Source of the DNA: Hyperoplus lanceolatus
Taxonomy: Eukaryota > Chordata > Actinopteri > Uranoscopiformes > Ammodytidae
DNA length: 64,000 nt
Assembly: GCA_026929865.2 (NCBI GenBank)
Contig: CM049403.1
Span: 20,432,001-20,496,000 of the forward strand
Direction: 5' to 3'
The position numbers and the translations under genes were made by a program. Every line of letters starts with the position of its first letter. Within the stretch, counting starts at the first letter, position 1. The notes beneath the pieces are model-generated. The model was not told the origin of the DNA. It saw only the letters and a program-made list of their open reading frames with translations, and did not search any database. Positions 34,676 through 45,829 of this stretch are shown one piece after another.

Positions 34676-35763
34676 TCGTTGCTCTGATAAATTTGTGACT
34701 TAACTCAAGATGTATTATGTGCTGTGTTATGACAGCTGTTTCTCTGTCGCCACAAAAATAAAAGCTAAATCTCAAGACATTCCGCTTTTTTATTAAACAC
34801 TTTGTATTGCATCTGGTTTACCTCATGGGGTAAGTGGCGGGTACACGGAATTAAAACACACACATCGTAACCAAATTAAATAATGTACAGGAAAAGGGTC
34901 ATTCAAAATGACCTGGGGCCGGTTTCCCAAAGCCTTCGTAGAGCCTTCTTAACGCTACGTCATTCGTAACCCCTACGTAGAGTTCCTACTTAACATTTCG
35001 CTTGTTTCCCGAAACGTTCTTTGCTACGAATCTCTTTCGTACGTCATACGTTGGTAAGGTTGGTCTGGAGCGCCCGCAGAGCCTTCTTAGCTCTACCGTA
35101 GGGATGTTTCAGCTCTCGCTTGTGTCATTTAACTAATAAATCTGACTGTATTTCATATCAAACGGACACAGCGATGACTGTATTAAATGACAAACTGTTA
35201 AAAACGATAACTGTATATAGCGTACATAAGCTATATATTTTAGCAGAATACCATTCACTCTGATTCACAAAGTGTTCAAACTATATGAACAAGTACATAG
35301 TCATCTAACTGACTTGACAATCAGCATTAACTGATTGGATGCTATGTCCGTCAATATGAAAATACTTTATAAGGCCTACGTGATACACTATAACCTACAG
35401 TCAGATCGTTTTTATCAGTTTGATATTTAATAGTCATCGCTGTGTCCCTTAGATATGAAATACAGTCAGATGTATAAATTTAATGACAAGTGAAGTCCCT
35501 GCGATCGCTGTGGCATCGCCAGAGATAGGCTACTACAGACCCCCACATATCCTTCCGTAAGCACCATGCGTAAAACGGACACGAGTGACATCCCTGTTGC
35601 GCATGGAACTGCCACAAGTCATTCATGAAGAAAATAATTGCTGGAAACAATCTTAATCTCCTCCGCTGTTTCTATATTTTTCTATAGCCTAGGCTACCTT
35701 TTTTAAATCAGTATATAGGCTATGGTAGTACGTTCGACCAAGGTTAACACTAGAACCATCGCA

Positions 35764-35821
35764 CTGCGGAGCTGTCAGCTGAGCCGGCTGACAGCTCCGC
35801 AGAGCCGGCTCAGCTGACAGC
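35764..35821. repeat. Two overlapping, mutually exclusive perfect hairpins
   Basis: Stem A is 16 bp (35764-35779 with 35787-35802, 7-nt loop). Stem B is 19 bp (35771-35789 with 35803-35821, 13-nt loop). They share bases, so only one can form at a time. Confidence 0.9.
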
Positions 35822-36522
35822 AGAGTGCGTCGGATTCTCCGTCTCAAAACATGTAAACGTGTGAAAAAATTAATGAATAATCAATTAAAGCTTACCTTAA
35901 AATAAGTGTGCCATGTTACTGTTTATTGTAATTAGGATTTTAGCTCATTTGGACGCTGTTTGGGCCGTCTGTTTTTATTGATATAGGCCTAGGCTATTGG
36001 CGATATTATATCTACTTACAGTTTCCTTACTGACCCACCACGAAACGTGATTATTGTTCTTAAAGATACTTAGATTATAAAGCAAGAGGTGTTAAATAAA
36101 TGTTTCGGCTTTGAAGGATTTCTAGTAATCTTTTATTCGCAAAGACTTGTCATGCAGCTTCGCATGAAATAAGCAGGAAATGGAAAATCGAACTCTGAGC
36201 AATCGATTTCAGCAGTGTACGTACGACGTAAGGAGTGTTTCTCCTAAAGGCCTGTCTACACCAAAGATTCGCGACGAGACGAGACGGTCTCAGAGTGCGT
36301 CGCAGCGGTGTAGACGGGTGCGTCTCAGCTCGTCTCAAGCCGGCTGACGGTGGCGCCTGCTTTTAAGCATGCGAAGTCTCCAGCGTCCAGTTTTAGAACG
36401 TAAGGCACGTCACTCGTTTCAACAGCCAATCAGCTCGTAGCGATGTCAGAATACCGGATGTCGGATGCCGGTCTGATGCCGGTCCGTTTCAGTTAATTTC
36501 ATACATCGCTATCAAACCAAAC

Positions 36523-37427
36523 ATGGCTGAATTCTGGACGGAAGAGAGAGAGGACCAGCTCATCGACTTGTTTCAAGAGCAGCCGTGTCTGTATGACACG
36601 AATTTAAAAACCTATTCAAACAGAATAAATAAACAAGCAGCACTTTCCCACATTGGTCAAGTCCTGGGTGTTAACGGTAAGTGTTTTTTTAGTTCTCGTT
36701 ACTGTCAACATAGGCCTACTGTCTAATAACTTTGACTTGGAACTGTTGCGATATTTATAGTTAAGCCACATTGTTGATAAGGTCACATAATTATCTTTGA
36801 ACTAGCTTGCTTTGCATTTAGTGAAGGTGATTTCAGAAGCCAGTGAATATAAAACATAGACTTTCATTATGCCCACATTTAAGTTTGATTTGTCTACTTC
36901 AACAACATTTAAATAGCCTAACTGAGTTCCTATCAAACGGTTAACGTTTACTAACGTTGACCAACGTCTAACCGTTAGACGTTAACTTTAGGCTTATTAA
37001 CTGTAGCGGACTGACAGTCCCAATGCGCATTAATCATCTGATTTGCCGGTCCATAAGGAGGCTAATCTAAAGAAAGGCTGATCAGGAACAACAGGAAAGA
37101 GATGTCCTAATAGCTGTAGGGTCTTATCTCAAACACAATTCAACAAGAAACGATAGCATTACAGTGTTCTGTAAAAATTTAGAAAACAAAATTAGAAGAA
37201 TAAAAAATGAAAACATTCGGCTTGATTTGGAACACCAATTAGAGGATGCCTGCTATCGTGCAGTGCTTCGTGACAAGACCATCCCAAACCCTACTCCCGC
37301 CCACTCAAATTATTATCCAGATTCAAGATCCCCTCCTCACCACTCCACTTCCCCAACCGGTCCTCAACCGTCAACCCCCGGTCCATCATACTCCCAGTTG
37401 CAATCATACCCTTATTATCCATACTAA
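36523..37427 (+). pseudogene. Harbinger MADF (Myb/SANT-like) DNA-binding protein, two exons, probably incomplete
   Basis: Exon 1 (36523-36676) encodes a start like MAEFWTEEREDQLIDLFQEQ, the N-terminal helix of a MADF domain, and ends at a good donor (ACGGTAAGT). A later exon, open from about 37090 to the stop at 37427, encodes a basic helical segment (NLENKIRRIKNENIRLDLEH) and a Pro/Ser/Tyr-rich tail ending YPYYPY. In Harbinger elements this protein binds the transposon DNA and takes the nuclease into the nucleus. The middle of the MADF domain is not seen between the two exons, so either an exon is missing or I failed to recognise it. AATAAA-type signals follow after 37690. Confidence 0.65.
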
Positions 37428-38899
37428 AATAAAAAAATTTGTCCACTTGATTGATCTAATTTAAATGTTCGTTTTGTAGCACAAGCTTTTTCTGTTTGTT
37501 TTTGTTTTCTTTGATTTTCTTGTCTGCATGTTTTTTGTGAATGTTTGATGGGCATTGTATGCCTATGTTGTTGTTGTCATGTCATGTTTTGAAAAAAAAA
37601 AACGAAAAACCAATAGAAATGATTAAATCACAAAAAAAGAATGTATTTGTTATTTTGAAACCTTTTTTACTCTTTTTTTGGAAGTGCTTTGTTGAAAATA
37701 AATACTTTTTTGGATTGAAGAAAACTACGTTTCTGGGTGCGTATTTTTATTGTGATTTTTAGATGTTTTTCTTGATTTGAAAACATTTTTTGGTAAATGT
37801 TTCAAATAAAATGTATTTGTTGAATATAATAGGCTATATTTTATTCATGTTTTCATTTTCATATGCATTATAAGTGATTAACGATTATTTTTATGTAATT
37901 TTGTATTGGTATGCCATAAGCCTTTAAGTTATATATCATACATGCACTAATTAAATTTGAGATATAACTGGACATTTATGCAGTTTGTCATAACGCCAGC
38001 AACGCTTATTCGGTCGTAACCCCCGCGGATTTCAAACTCAACATTGCAGCTGACGGCTGTGCCCGCAGATAGCCCTATTTCAGACTAGAGGCATTTTAAC
38101 GAGTTGGATTTTAATTTTAAAAGGAAAAAAATAAATAATAGTTAGTATGAGAAAGGCCTACGCTACGGCTAGCTGTGCTATCAGTCAGACTGGATTACTA
38201 TCGGTTTGCTTCTTTCTACAGCCAGGAAGTCAAATTGGTGAGTTTTTGGGTTTATTGAATAGTAATTTTCGGATTCATTGATGCCGAATGCAAGCCATTC
38301 TGCATTTTATAGGCTATTCAATTGAGCAGTTGTGTTTTCATTGTTGCTGGCAGAGAAACATAATTGGACGCTGTGCAATAATTGTGGATATGATGCTGGA
38401 CATAGCCTAGGTACAGGGACTTATAATACTGGAAGGCTATCTTTATAGGCTATCCCTTTGTGTAGAAAAGGCCCCAAAGTCATAGGTTACAGTGTTGTTA
38501 TTTCTTGCAGTGTGTGAGGATGTGTTTTGTTCGGTTTGGATAGCTGTCAGTTAGGGCCGTGACGTCAGTCGGCCGGAGAGTTTGTTTTGTAAGTTTCCTT
38601 TCTCTTCTCTCTCGGTCAGATGTGTGAGCCTGCATGTTGCCGCAGTAAGCGATCATTCCATGTGAAACGTGTTTATTTTGAGTTTATGAGAATCACCCGT
38701 GTGTGAGTAAGTAGCTAGCTACATGCAGTGCCAATCGCTGTTATAAGTTATAGTTTATGCAAGTTATTATCGGCTGCGATTCGTGGGTCGCAACAGCTGT
38801 TCTAACGATCTCCTCACGAGCGGAGTTTAAGCCTTTTGTTTTTTGATGGACCTCACCACACCACACGTCACTATTTGCTACATAAACATAGGCTATAAC

Positions 38900-39467
38900 A
38901 AGAATAACCTTTAAATGGTCGTCTTTTAAGACACTGTAGATTGCACTGCAGGTCTCAGGCACAACTTTCGCCACAGTGGATGGCCCAACTCGGAAGAGAT
39001 AGGCCAGGCTTTTGTAGCTGTCACCTGAAAGGGAAGGGAGCGATGATTATTTAAAAGCAATGTAGCTTATAACTGTGAATATCATGTACATAGGCTAATG
39101 ATGTTTTTTCCTCTCATACCGACTTTTGCTCACCTGTTGCCAAGTAGCGCAGGGTCATCATTAGACGCTCTCCCGGTGAAATGCTGTCTCTGTAATTAGT
39201 GTTTTGTTTTACTATCAGAGGAGTCACCAACTCCTCTAAACGCCGGAACTGTTCTGGCAGCACTCGGGAAAAATTTACAAATGAGGGGAGGTCTCCTGTC
39301 TCCAGCTCCTTGCACAAATTCATGTACGCCCCCTGTGTAGCACGTTGGAGCACCCAAGGACGGCTCCAAACCCTTTTAGTAAGCCTCTTTGTAAGCCTCT
39401 TTTTTCTCCGTCTCTCCATAACACACCACACTGCTGCCATCATTATATATTCTGTGTCTTCATCCAT
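38900..39467 (-). pseudogene. Harbinger transposase (nuclease) N-terminal exons, catalytic part absent
   Basis: Exon 1 (39467-39134 on minus) starts MDEDTEYIMMAAVW and contains RPWVLQRATQGAY, then the conserved SPGERLMMTLRYLATG just before a donor (CAGGTGAGC). Exon 2 begins after an acceptor at 39025 with GDSYKSLAYLFRVG, the usual G-x-S-x-x-x-L-x-x-x-F-R-V-G region, and continues through VVPETCSAIY to about 38905. In the family, a DDE/DDD RNase H-like domain of about 200 residues should follow. I find no GAIDG-type start of that domain downstream, so this copy probably cannot cut DNA. Splice sites are seen directly; the missing exons are a negative result by eye. Confidence 0.75.
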
Positions 39468-39809
39468 TGTTTAACGCTACTACGCAAAGTAAACAAGTAA
39501 AAAAGTAAACACACGATCACTGAACTGAAAAGGAAGTGAGGATGGTTGTTGCCATGGAAAACGCTACATTGTCTCGTCTCGTCGCAGCGGTGTAAACTGA
39601 CAGGTTTTAGAATGTTGCAGACGGGCTCGTTGCAAGGCGTTGCAAGGCGTCGCAAGTCTCAAGCCGTCTCGTCGCGAATCTTTGGTGTAGACAGGCCTTA
39701 AGAGACCGTTCAGGAACCATGACTACAGAGGTAAACAACTTTGGTAAGTCATAACGTAGGAGTCTTCGTAGCTCGCTAAGAGATGACGTTATCGGGAAAC
39801 CGGCCCCTG

Positions 39810-42016
39810 GCTCTTAATCTAGTTATCTTTAATAATACGATCTAACTTGTTCAAGGTGTTTACACAACCATTAATCGGGGTATCATTTGACAGAGGTTAT
39901 AACTGCATCATTACAGTGAATGTCAACACACTTTTGTGATTCACTGGACTCGTAATTGATTGTAACCTGAGGTGGGGGCCAATGGAACAGATTGCACACG
40001 TCAAGCACAGTTCATCCTGTTCACCATAGTGTGTGCATGTACAGTAGGCGGCTGTGTGGGTGGGTCAGCATGCACAGGATGATGGAGTGAGTGTGTTTGT
40101 GTGTGGGGCTACTGCATGAGGTGCAGGGTGGACACTAACATATACAAACAGACTGCCTTTCTGGATGGCAGCCCGGGCTTTGGTACATTGAAGAATCATT
40201 ATATGAAAACGGAAGAGTAACAACACTAATCCAAAAAGTTCTCGGGAGAGAAAAAAACAAGTGTCTTTAAAAAATCCCATAGCTGAAAGTGTGTTTATCT
40301 CTTTCCCCTTCTGACAAATGACACCCATTAAAAGAAAAGTTAGGAAAGTAGGAGAAAAGTTGAGAGGGAAAAAAGCTATTTCACTGAAACAATAAAGTAA
40401 TGTTAAATTGTGCGGGGTGGCAGGAGCAGTTAAGCCAACAGACGGCTTTTGCCAGCACTACATAATGTTGTTTCTGTTTGAGATAAAATGGGCTTTTAAT
40501 TCAACATGTAATTTCCAGTAATTCTGCAAAATCTCCTCACTCTTTGAGGGGAGAAATTGAGGTGACTCGGGGTTGAGTTTGGTTCCCCAGCTGTTGGCGA
40601 GATTGAGGAAACAGAATTAAGACGCTTTTCATTTTATTTATTGTTTGGATTTATTTGTTTGCTGTTGTTGCTCATTAGTTTGTCAGTGCTCATAATGGAG
40701 AACATAATATTTGGATTATTTTTCTGTATTAATTTGAGGATCGGAGGACGTTCCATCCAAGACATGTGTTTCAGATAAGAGTCTTGATGTGATTCTCTGA
40801 AGTTTGGCTGTGTTTAATTTTGGACACATATGCTTGCATGTGTTTACAGATAGATAGTGTGAGAGTAAACCTCACTAGAGACAGACATGGAAAAGTACAC
40901 GCCACCCGTGGTGAAGAGATGGCAAGAGATCAGGAGAAAAAGAATGAGTGAGTGGGAGGTGTGGACATCTAAAATGTGAATCACTGGGATAGAGTGTGTG
41001 TGTTTGTGTGTGTGTGGGAGGGGGGGGGGGGGGGGGTGACCCTTGACGCAAACTCCGGCTGAGGTCTGTTGGCTTCCATTAATTTTCTTTTCGGCCGACA
41101 TAAAAAAAATACAGTACCCATGAGGCTCTCCTGCAAACTTCAGCCTACATCAGTCAGCCTTGGCTCCATAGCACCCCCTCTGAACTACAAACAATGTCCG
41201 TCATAGCAAGGGAGATTTAATATTGTATTGGTGTTTTGAGAGTTACAATAAGTGAAAACACATGGATCACCGCTGTCCAGCGTCAGGTCAAGCTTTAATT
41301 TGATCTAGACAAACGTAAAAGAAAAACATCTAGAAAAACAATCGTTTTTGAAAAACAATCGTAATAAAAAAAGAAAAGGGCTTTGTAAAGGTAAAGTAGT
41401 CAAAGACTGTCCTTAATATACCCCACAGATTATATTCAGTAGAAAACCTTTCGGCTCCTTCCAAAATCAAACCAATAGGAAGACACTTTCATTTACTCAT
41501 TTCACCACCAATGATTTCTCTGTAGTGAAATATTCTGCCAAACACAATTCATTGGCCACATACCAGTGGTAAATCAGCTTAGAGTATATCGCATAGTTTG
41601 TATAGAGGGGCCAGTTTTCAACCAGTCTTGATCAGATTATGTTGCTTTTTGGTCGTGTTTCTGCCTTCCTGTTAGTAACTGTTAAGGATATCTTACCTAC
41701 CTTTTTATCTTGGGATTTGTTTGTTTGACCTATCGTCCTTCCCATTGACACCCAGTTAATTTGACTTCTGAACACATTACACTCCCTTTTAATGCTCCAG
41801 TTGGGACAGTTGTTTGCATTTAGACCCCTTATTTGTCTTGCCAGCAACCTTATTCTCTCTTCTGAGTTTTAATCGTTCAACTTCTCAACCTCACTTATAG
41901 TTCCTTTTCTTGAGTCATTGTTGTTTCTATCACTGAATGTCTGTTTTCTGCCCAAGCCTGTATCCACCCCTCAGAACCTTTTCCAGTCTCCAGTAACACT
42001 TTACAATAAGGTACAC
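39810..42016. other. No gene recognised
   Basis: Non-coding sequence with GT-rich tracts near 40085 and 40995 and a G17 run (41020-41036). Confidence 0.4.
41020..41036 (+). repeat. G17 homopolymer after a GT-rich tract
   Basis: Seventeen consecutive G after TGTGTGTGTGGGA. It could form a G-quadruplex and is prone to length errors. Confidence 0.9.
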
Positions 42017-42024
42017 ACAATTGT

Positions 42025-43153
42025 AGGGCCCTATGATTTCCGCGATAACGAAAACGTGGACGGAATCACGGAATCTGGCAATAAAAACGGAATCTGCTTG
42101 TTAACACGGAATGTCACGGAATTCGCCATTATTTTGGTGAAATTCAATTTTCAATTCAAAGGGAAACAACACGGTTGAAATTAAAGCAGAAGACCAAACT
42201 ACTGCCGTGAAAAGTAGAGCCTGGCTGCATGATCGCTAATGTAACACACAGCGCCAAACCCCTTTCACAAATCTGTCTATTCAATGTTTACTTAGGCCTA
42301 TGAATGTATCCATGTACGTAACTCTGACATGTACATAACTTAATTTATTGTTAATAATATGGTCTGTTTATAAATTCGGTATATGATTAAAGCATCTAAA
42401 AGCACGTAATCATGTTAAACGTTTACTGTTTTTAAGTTATTAATGCCACTCGCTCCCGCAGATACACAGCACAGGGAGGTCTTATATTCAGCCATTGCTA
42501 AAGGGAGTGTTGTATTATGGAACGGCCGCTGTGGTACGAAATTCCAGTCTCAACAATGTTTCCTACACACAATTATAACTCTAGCGTCTACAGCCCATTG
42601 TTTTCATGTAGTGTAACTTGTGTGTTACATTATTCAGCTGTTGCCGTGATGTCGGCTAACGCTGATGCTAATGTTAACTAACTCTCCGTCGCACAATAGA
42701 CTGTAGGTTGGTGTTGCAGCCCACTGTTGGGTGAAGCGCTGTCCCACAGGTAAAAGCCATGGACTTATAGGGCCTTGTCCAATTTTTACTCTAGTCCAGC
42801 TTCTTGCAAAGTTAATAAGGACTTTATTATTTATGTAAAAATAATATTTAATGTTGCACAAAATTAATGGCTTAATTTTCTGTTATAGCCTATACCCAAC
42901 AAATTAGTTTTTTCGCTTTTTTAAGCACTAAAAACAGTGCAATGTATTTTGTGTGATGTATTTTAAATTTAGCCTTATCTGATTAAATTGTTAGAATATT
43001 ATTTGTTCGCAATAATTAGACACTCGTTCTGATGACGAAATGAGTGTTAATTGTAAAAAAAACAGATGTCATGAGATTAAAACGGAAAAAACGGAATTTG
43101 TGAAAAAATAAAACGGAATTTGGAAAAAAATAAAACGGATTTCATAGGGCCCT
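42025..43153 (+). mobile_element. hAT-like non-autonomous element, copy 1
   Basis: Starts AGGGCCCTATGATTTCC and ends, read inversely, AGGGCCCTATGAAATCC. It is flanked by a perfect 8-bp duplication ACAATTGT (42017-42024 and 43154-43161). 1129 bp, AT-rich interior, no transposase. A second copy in opposite orientation lies at 50680-51838. Confidence 0.85.
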
Positions 43154-43161
43154 ACAATTGT

Positions 43162-43620
43162 AGTACCTACTAAATAGATATGTGTTACCTACTACATAGG
43201 TTTTTTTTGTGTTACCTACTACATAGGGTTTTTTTGTGCTACCTAACACATCGTTTTTTTTGTGCTACCTAACACATAGGGTTTTTTTTTGGTGTGTTAC
43301 CTACTACATCAGTTTTTTTCTGTGCTACCTAACACATAGGGTTTTTTTTGTGTTACCGACTACATAGGGTTTTTTTGTGTACTGCCTAACACATATGTTT
43401 TTTTTGGTGTGTTACCTACTACATGATTTTTTTTACTGTGCTACCTAACACAGGGGTTTTTTTGTGTTAAATACTACTACTACACACCAAAAAAAAAACT
43501 GTTGGGTAGCACAAAAAAAAACTATGTGTTAGGTAGCACACAAAAAAAAACCCTATGTAGTATATAACACAAAAAAAACTTATGTGTTAGGTAGCACAAA
43601 AAAAACCCTATGTAGTAGTC
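43162..43620. repeat. Minisatellite of two alternating monomers that inverts into a palindrome
   Basis: About ten forward units of roughly 27-32 bp are built from GTGTTACCTACTACATAGG or GTGCTACCTAACACATAGG plus a T run (to about 43470). Four to five units in the opposite orientation follow (43490-43620). The two halves could pair as a long imperfect hairpin. Confidence 0.85.
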
Positions 43621-43766
43621 TCCCTTGCCAGACACGTTCACTGTTATCTGAGCTTCACCTCACCAGTTTGTCTCATAGTATATGGAAAACATTTCAACAT
43701 GGTTGTTAATCTCACAAGATAGATATCATTTACTGCAAACGTCAATAAATGTCAATGTTATTTAAA

Positions 43767-44104
43767 GGCGGCACGGTGGTGCAGTGGTTAGCACAGTCGC
43801 CTCACAGCAAGAAGGTTCTGGGTTCAAATCCCGGGTTGCCCGGGGCCTTTCTGTGTGGAGTTTGCATGTTCTCCCCGTGTACTCCGGCTTCCTCCCACCT
43901 CCAAAAAACATGCAATGGGGATAGGTTGATTGGATTCTATAAATTGACCATAGATGTGAATGTGAGTGTGAATGGTTGTCTGTCCCTATATGTGGCCCTG
44001 CAATGGACTGGCAAACTGTCCAGGGTGTACCCTGCCCTCGCCCAATGCAGCTGGGATTGGCTCCAGCCTAACGGGACAAGCGGTAGAAGATGGATGGATG
44101 GATG
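43767..44104 (+). mobile_element. tRNA-derived SINE (V-SINE/HE1-like) with RTE-type tail
   Basis: The head carries an A box (TGGTGCAGTGG, 43776-43786) and a perfect B box (GGTTCAAATCC, about 43822-43832) for RNA polymerase III. A conserved central region follows (TGTGTGGAGTTTGCATGTTC). The end is ACAAGCGGTAGAAGATGG plus GATG repeats. A perfect 10-bp duplication GTTATTTAAA flanks it (43757-43766 and 44105-44114). It looks full-length and fairly young. The family name is from memory of fish SINEs. Confidence 0.85.
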
Positions 44105-44114
44105 GTTATTTAAA

Positions 44115-45026
44115 CAGACCTCAGAGGCCTTATCAATCTGTACAGCATACAACACCCTCTGTCCTTTGACTCCATTTGGACAAGGGACAACAATTGGAAG
44201 CAAACTTGGGAAGACTAAGAGAGGAGGGATCCCCCTCCCACGATGGACAGACATGCAACAGATGTCGTAGAATAAAATGCATATGCCTTCACCATTAAGA
44301 TTATGTCTGGTAACTTTGAACAAAAAAAAGAAACAAACATCATAAATGATTTTAAAATCACGTGATCTACTACGTACATATGATTTGCCCCTCCAGTCAC
44401 ACTGTATGACGAAATGCACTCCAAAGTGTTTCTGCAAACACCATTAAAGACATCGTCTTCAGCTCTTGCACCAACTGTTAAAAAAGACTCTCTACTCAAT
44501 GTCTGCTGATAGACAGAGGAGGAGATCTGTGGGAAGAGATGACAAAGGCATTGTTTTGGCGGCTTGCAGCAGCCTCATAAATCAGAGGCTGTATACTGTC
44601 TTTGCTGAGAGTAGGACACAGAGGCGTCTGTTCAAAAAGCAGGATCAAAAGCAGGCAAACAGAAATAAGCACTCTTGTTTGTATGTGGCTGCTTGTGTGT
44701 GTGTTTATCTATGTTTATCTATTTGCTTTTATGTTTAAACATGCTTGCATATATGCATACGTTTGTGTACTTAATTTCCCCACTGGGGTCATTAAATCTC
44801 AGCTTGGCATATTTGATATGTCTGCCATGTGTCTTTGTTTGTGAATATGCCTTCAAGTGTGCATGTGTACTTGTATGTGTAAATGTGTGAAACTGTTTAT
44901 GTTAAATAATCGAAGACAGGGGATTTCAATGTCTGACCCTCTCTAAAACGTAATGCAAAATGTACAAATTTAACATTAATGGATTTTTAACTTATTTGTT
45001 TTCCTAGAGCCCCATTTCTTTGCTTA
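44115..45026. other. No gene recognised
   Basis: AT-rich, with TTTCCCCACTGGGGTCATTAA (about 44777-44797), which may be an old LINE 3' end. Short frames here are artefacts of GT-rich sequence. Confidence 0.35.
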
Positions 45027-45028
45027 TA

Positions 45029-45285
45029 CAGGTCTGGAAAAAATTAAGAGACCACTCCAAATGTTCAGTGTCTCTCGTTTTACTATTTCTAGGCATATGT
45101 TTGAGTAGATTTTGGTTTTATACTATGAACTACTGACAACATTTCTACCAAATTCCAATACATTCTTTGTCACATTTCTACCAAATTCCAATACATTCTT
45201 TGTCATCATTCACTTTCGTTTAAGTTATGTGGAGATGAAGATTGAAGAAAAATCCAGACTGATCTCTTAATTTTTTCCGGAGCTG
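45029..45285. mobile_element. Second copy of the TA-target MITE (related to 26099-26328)
   Basis: The left end CAGGTCTGGAAAAAATTAAG has TA before it; the right end reads inversely CAGCTCCGGAAAAAATTAAG. The interior matches the first copy in opposite orientation. A 33-bp direct duplication (45139-45171, 45172-45204) lengthens it. Confidence 0.7.
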
Positions 45286-45583
45286 CATTTGTCAACAAGT
45301 TATTAGGATAAATAAAAGTTTGCCAAATTACTTTCAAAGATAAGCAACCATGTTAGTTTGATTTTGCAGACACAATTTACTTTCAGTTCTCTAGGAACGG
45401 CATATTGGTCCGGTCTCAAACTCCACAATAGAATCAGAGGCACTTTGCTCCACTCTCAGTGGCTCTTTTCAAGTTTTCCTTGTTGACCCCTTTGCGGAAG
45501 ACCTGTGACAGGCAGTCAAGCTCCATCCCCTCCTTTTGTCGGTGCATGTAGCCAGGAGCGTGCCTGAGCACATTGCAGCATTG

Positions 45584-45825
45584 CCATACATGGAAAATCC
45601 AGATTGTTCTACGTAGATAAATCCCGGAAATTTGAACAATTGAATCGCGACTGGCGTCCCTAGTGTTTAGGGTTTAAGGGTGGCTGTGCCCCAGACGGTC
45701 AGAAGGGAATACGTCTAAATGCATCTACGTAATTATTTGACACTTTAGTATGGTTAAGCATGACTATAAATCTTTATGACAACCTTTATAGGTCATAAAG
45801 GTCGAGAAAGCATAATAGGTGCTCT
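45584..45825. mobile_element. Truncated TTAA-target MITE, head-to-head with the next
   Basis: Read inversely from 45825 it begins AGAGCACCTATTATGC. It is homologous to the left half of the following element in opposite orientation, as far as CCATACATGGAAA. Its other end is lost. Confidence 0.65.
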
Positions 45826-45829
45826 TTAA

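Larger units (their letters stand above)
36248..39698. mobile_element. PIF-Harbinger transposon, defective
   Basis: The left end AGGCCTGTCTACACCAAAG continues through GATTCGCGACGAGACG. Its inverse ends at 39698, and TAA flanks both sides (36245-36247 and 39699-39701); this is the 3-bp TWA duplication of Harbinger elements. It carries both expected genes in convergent order: a MADF/Myb-like protein on plus and the nuclease N-terminus on minus. The exons for the DDE catalytic domain are not visible between 37430 and 38900. Confidence 0.85.
34915..39807. mobile_element. TIR DNA element (GGGGCCGGTTTCCC ends) carrying a nested Harbinger
   Basis: The first 14 bp, GGGGCCGGTTTCCC, are repeated perfectly in inverse at 39794-39807. 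Looser inverted similarity in the next 50 bp involves repeated CTACG words. Without the nested Harbinger the element is about 1.44 kb and non-coding. I could not define a target duplication: CCT and TGG flank the ends symmetrically. Confidence 0.6.

Noticed and set aside
43162-43620. CRISPR-like array
   Set aside because: Repeats alternate, have no unique spacers and change orientation in a vertebrate genome; this is a minisatellite.
43767-43840. Functional tRNA gene
   Set aside because: A and B boxes are present but no complete cloverleaf or anticodon arm; it is the head of a SINE with target duplications at its ends.
43749-44270. 173-codon plus-strand frame
   Set aside because: It runs through the SINE from target duplication to target duplication and beyond; SINEs are non-coding.
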